Assembly: GCA_031969655.1 (NCBI GenBank) | Contig: DALYJX010000120.1 | Coordinates: 1-22,440, forward strand | Direction of reading: 5' to 3' | Length of the DNA: 22,440 nt | DNA from: Microseira sp003486305 | Lineage (GTDB): Bacteria; Cyanobacteriota; Cyanobacteriia; Cyanobacteriales; Aerosakkonemataceae | Shown: piece by piece, positions 22,041 to 22,440 of the stretch | Numbering within the stretch: the first letter of the stretch is position 1 | Layout of the letters: each line of letters starts with the position of its first letter | Program-made: the position numbers and the translations under genes | Notes under the pieces: model-generated | Database searches by the model: none | What the model saw: the letters and a program-made list of their open reading frames with translations, nothing else | What the model was told of the DNA's origin: nothing

Positions 22041-22440
22041 ATGCAGACTCAAGACAGGACTAGGACTGAGACTAAGGTAGAGCGTGCGATCGCAGCATCT
22101 CAAAACTACCTCCTCTCAATTCAAAACCCGGAAGGTTACTGGTGGGCAGAATTAGAATCGAACGTATCCATTACCGCAGAAGTCGTTCTCCTGCACAAAA
22201 TTTGGGGAACTGACAAAACGCGCTCCTTGCACAAAGCAGAAACCTATCTACGCAGAGAACAGCGAGAACATGGCGGTTGGGAATTATACTACGGTGACGG
22301 GGGAGAAATCAGCGCATCGGTAGAAGCGTATATGGCGCTGAAGTTGTTAGGGGTGTCAGAAAATGACCCCGCGATGGTAAAAGCGCGTAAGTTTATCTTA
22401 GACCGGGGCGGCATTAGCAAAACGCGCATTTTTACTAAAC
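22041..22440 (+). CDS. shc: Squalene-hopene cyclase, N-terminal part (runs off window)
   Basis: The frame starts with ATG at 22041 and stays open for 133 codons to the window edge. It has the opening blocks of prokaryotic triterpene cyclases: SQNYLLSIQNPEGYWWAELESN, ITAEVVLLHKIWG, and a QW-type repeat REQREHGGWELYYGDGGEIS followed by ASVEAYMALKLLG and KARKFILDRGGISKTRIFTK. The enzyme folds squalene into hopene, the first committed step of hopanoid synthesis, at the membrane surface. The catalytic DxDD motif lies further downstream, outside the window. A short Thr/Arg/Asp-rich N-terminal stretch precedes the first helix. It is preceded by repeats rather than by an operon partner, so it is likely transcribed on its own. 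Confidence 0.93.
   Translation, partial: MQTQDRTRTETKVERAIAASQNYLLSIQNPEGYWWAELESNVSITAEVVLLHKIWGTDKTRSLHKAETYLRREQREHGGWELYYGDGGEISASVEAYMALKLLGVSENDPAMVKARKFILDRGGISKTRIFTK

Overview
The window looks like chromosomal DNA of a filamentous cyanobacterium (Oscillatoria/Microcoleus/Nostoc-like). Evidence: many HIP1 octamers (GCGATCGC) inside and between genes, heptamer repeats of the TAATGGG/CCAATTA kind, multi-PAS and phytochrome hybrid kinases, a receptor-type Ser/Thr kinase, a Uma2 endonuclease, and palindromic intergenic repeats. No tRNA, rRNA, CRISPR array, insertion sequence or phage gene was recognised.

Layout. (1) 1-1221, minus strand: a Uma2-family nuclease-like gene followed by a prohibitin-like SPFH gene that leaves the window. 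(2) 1290-7251, plus strand: a 1601-residue soluble histidine kinase with ten PAS domains, then a REC-histidine kinase 34 bp downstream. (3) 7252-7838: a gene-free convergent interval filled with two families of tandem palindromic repeats. (4) 7839-10196, minus strand: a transmembrane Ser/Thr kinase with a LivJ-like extracytoplasmic sensor. It diverges from an operon of endonuclease V (nfi) and an antitoxin/PIN-toxin pair (10349-11757). (5) 11972-14989: a phytochrome hybrid kinase carrying both known types of bilin-attachment cysteine. (6) 15134-17738: two overlapping genes, FHA-zinc ribbon and FHA-flavoprotein. (7) 17739-18259: a 168-bp tandem duplication of palindromic repeats plus a run of three hairpins. 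(8) 18260-21775: a small four-helix membrane protein, a CPA2-type cation/proton antiporter with two USP-like cytoplasmic domains, and a small exported protein. (9) 21776-22440: another duplicated palindromic repeat, then the 5' part of squalene-hopene cyclase (shc).

How the genes may work together. About 16 kb is dominated by signalling: two His-Asp kinases in tandem, a light-sensing hybrid kinase, a ligand-sensing Ser/Thr kinase, and two FHA (phosphothreonine-reading) proteins, one joined to a flavin oxidoreductase. None of these proteins has a DNA-binding domain, so output must pass through other proteins or through the enzyme domains themselves. The most unusual items are the FHA-flavoprotein operon, the dual-cysteine phytochrome, and intergenic repeats that share a TGTAGGGGC head and lie beside gene ends that read Gly-Asn-Gly/Trp-stop.
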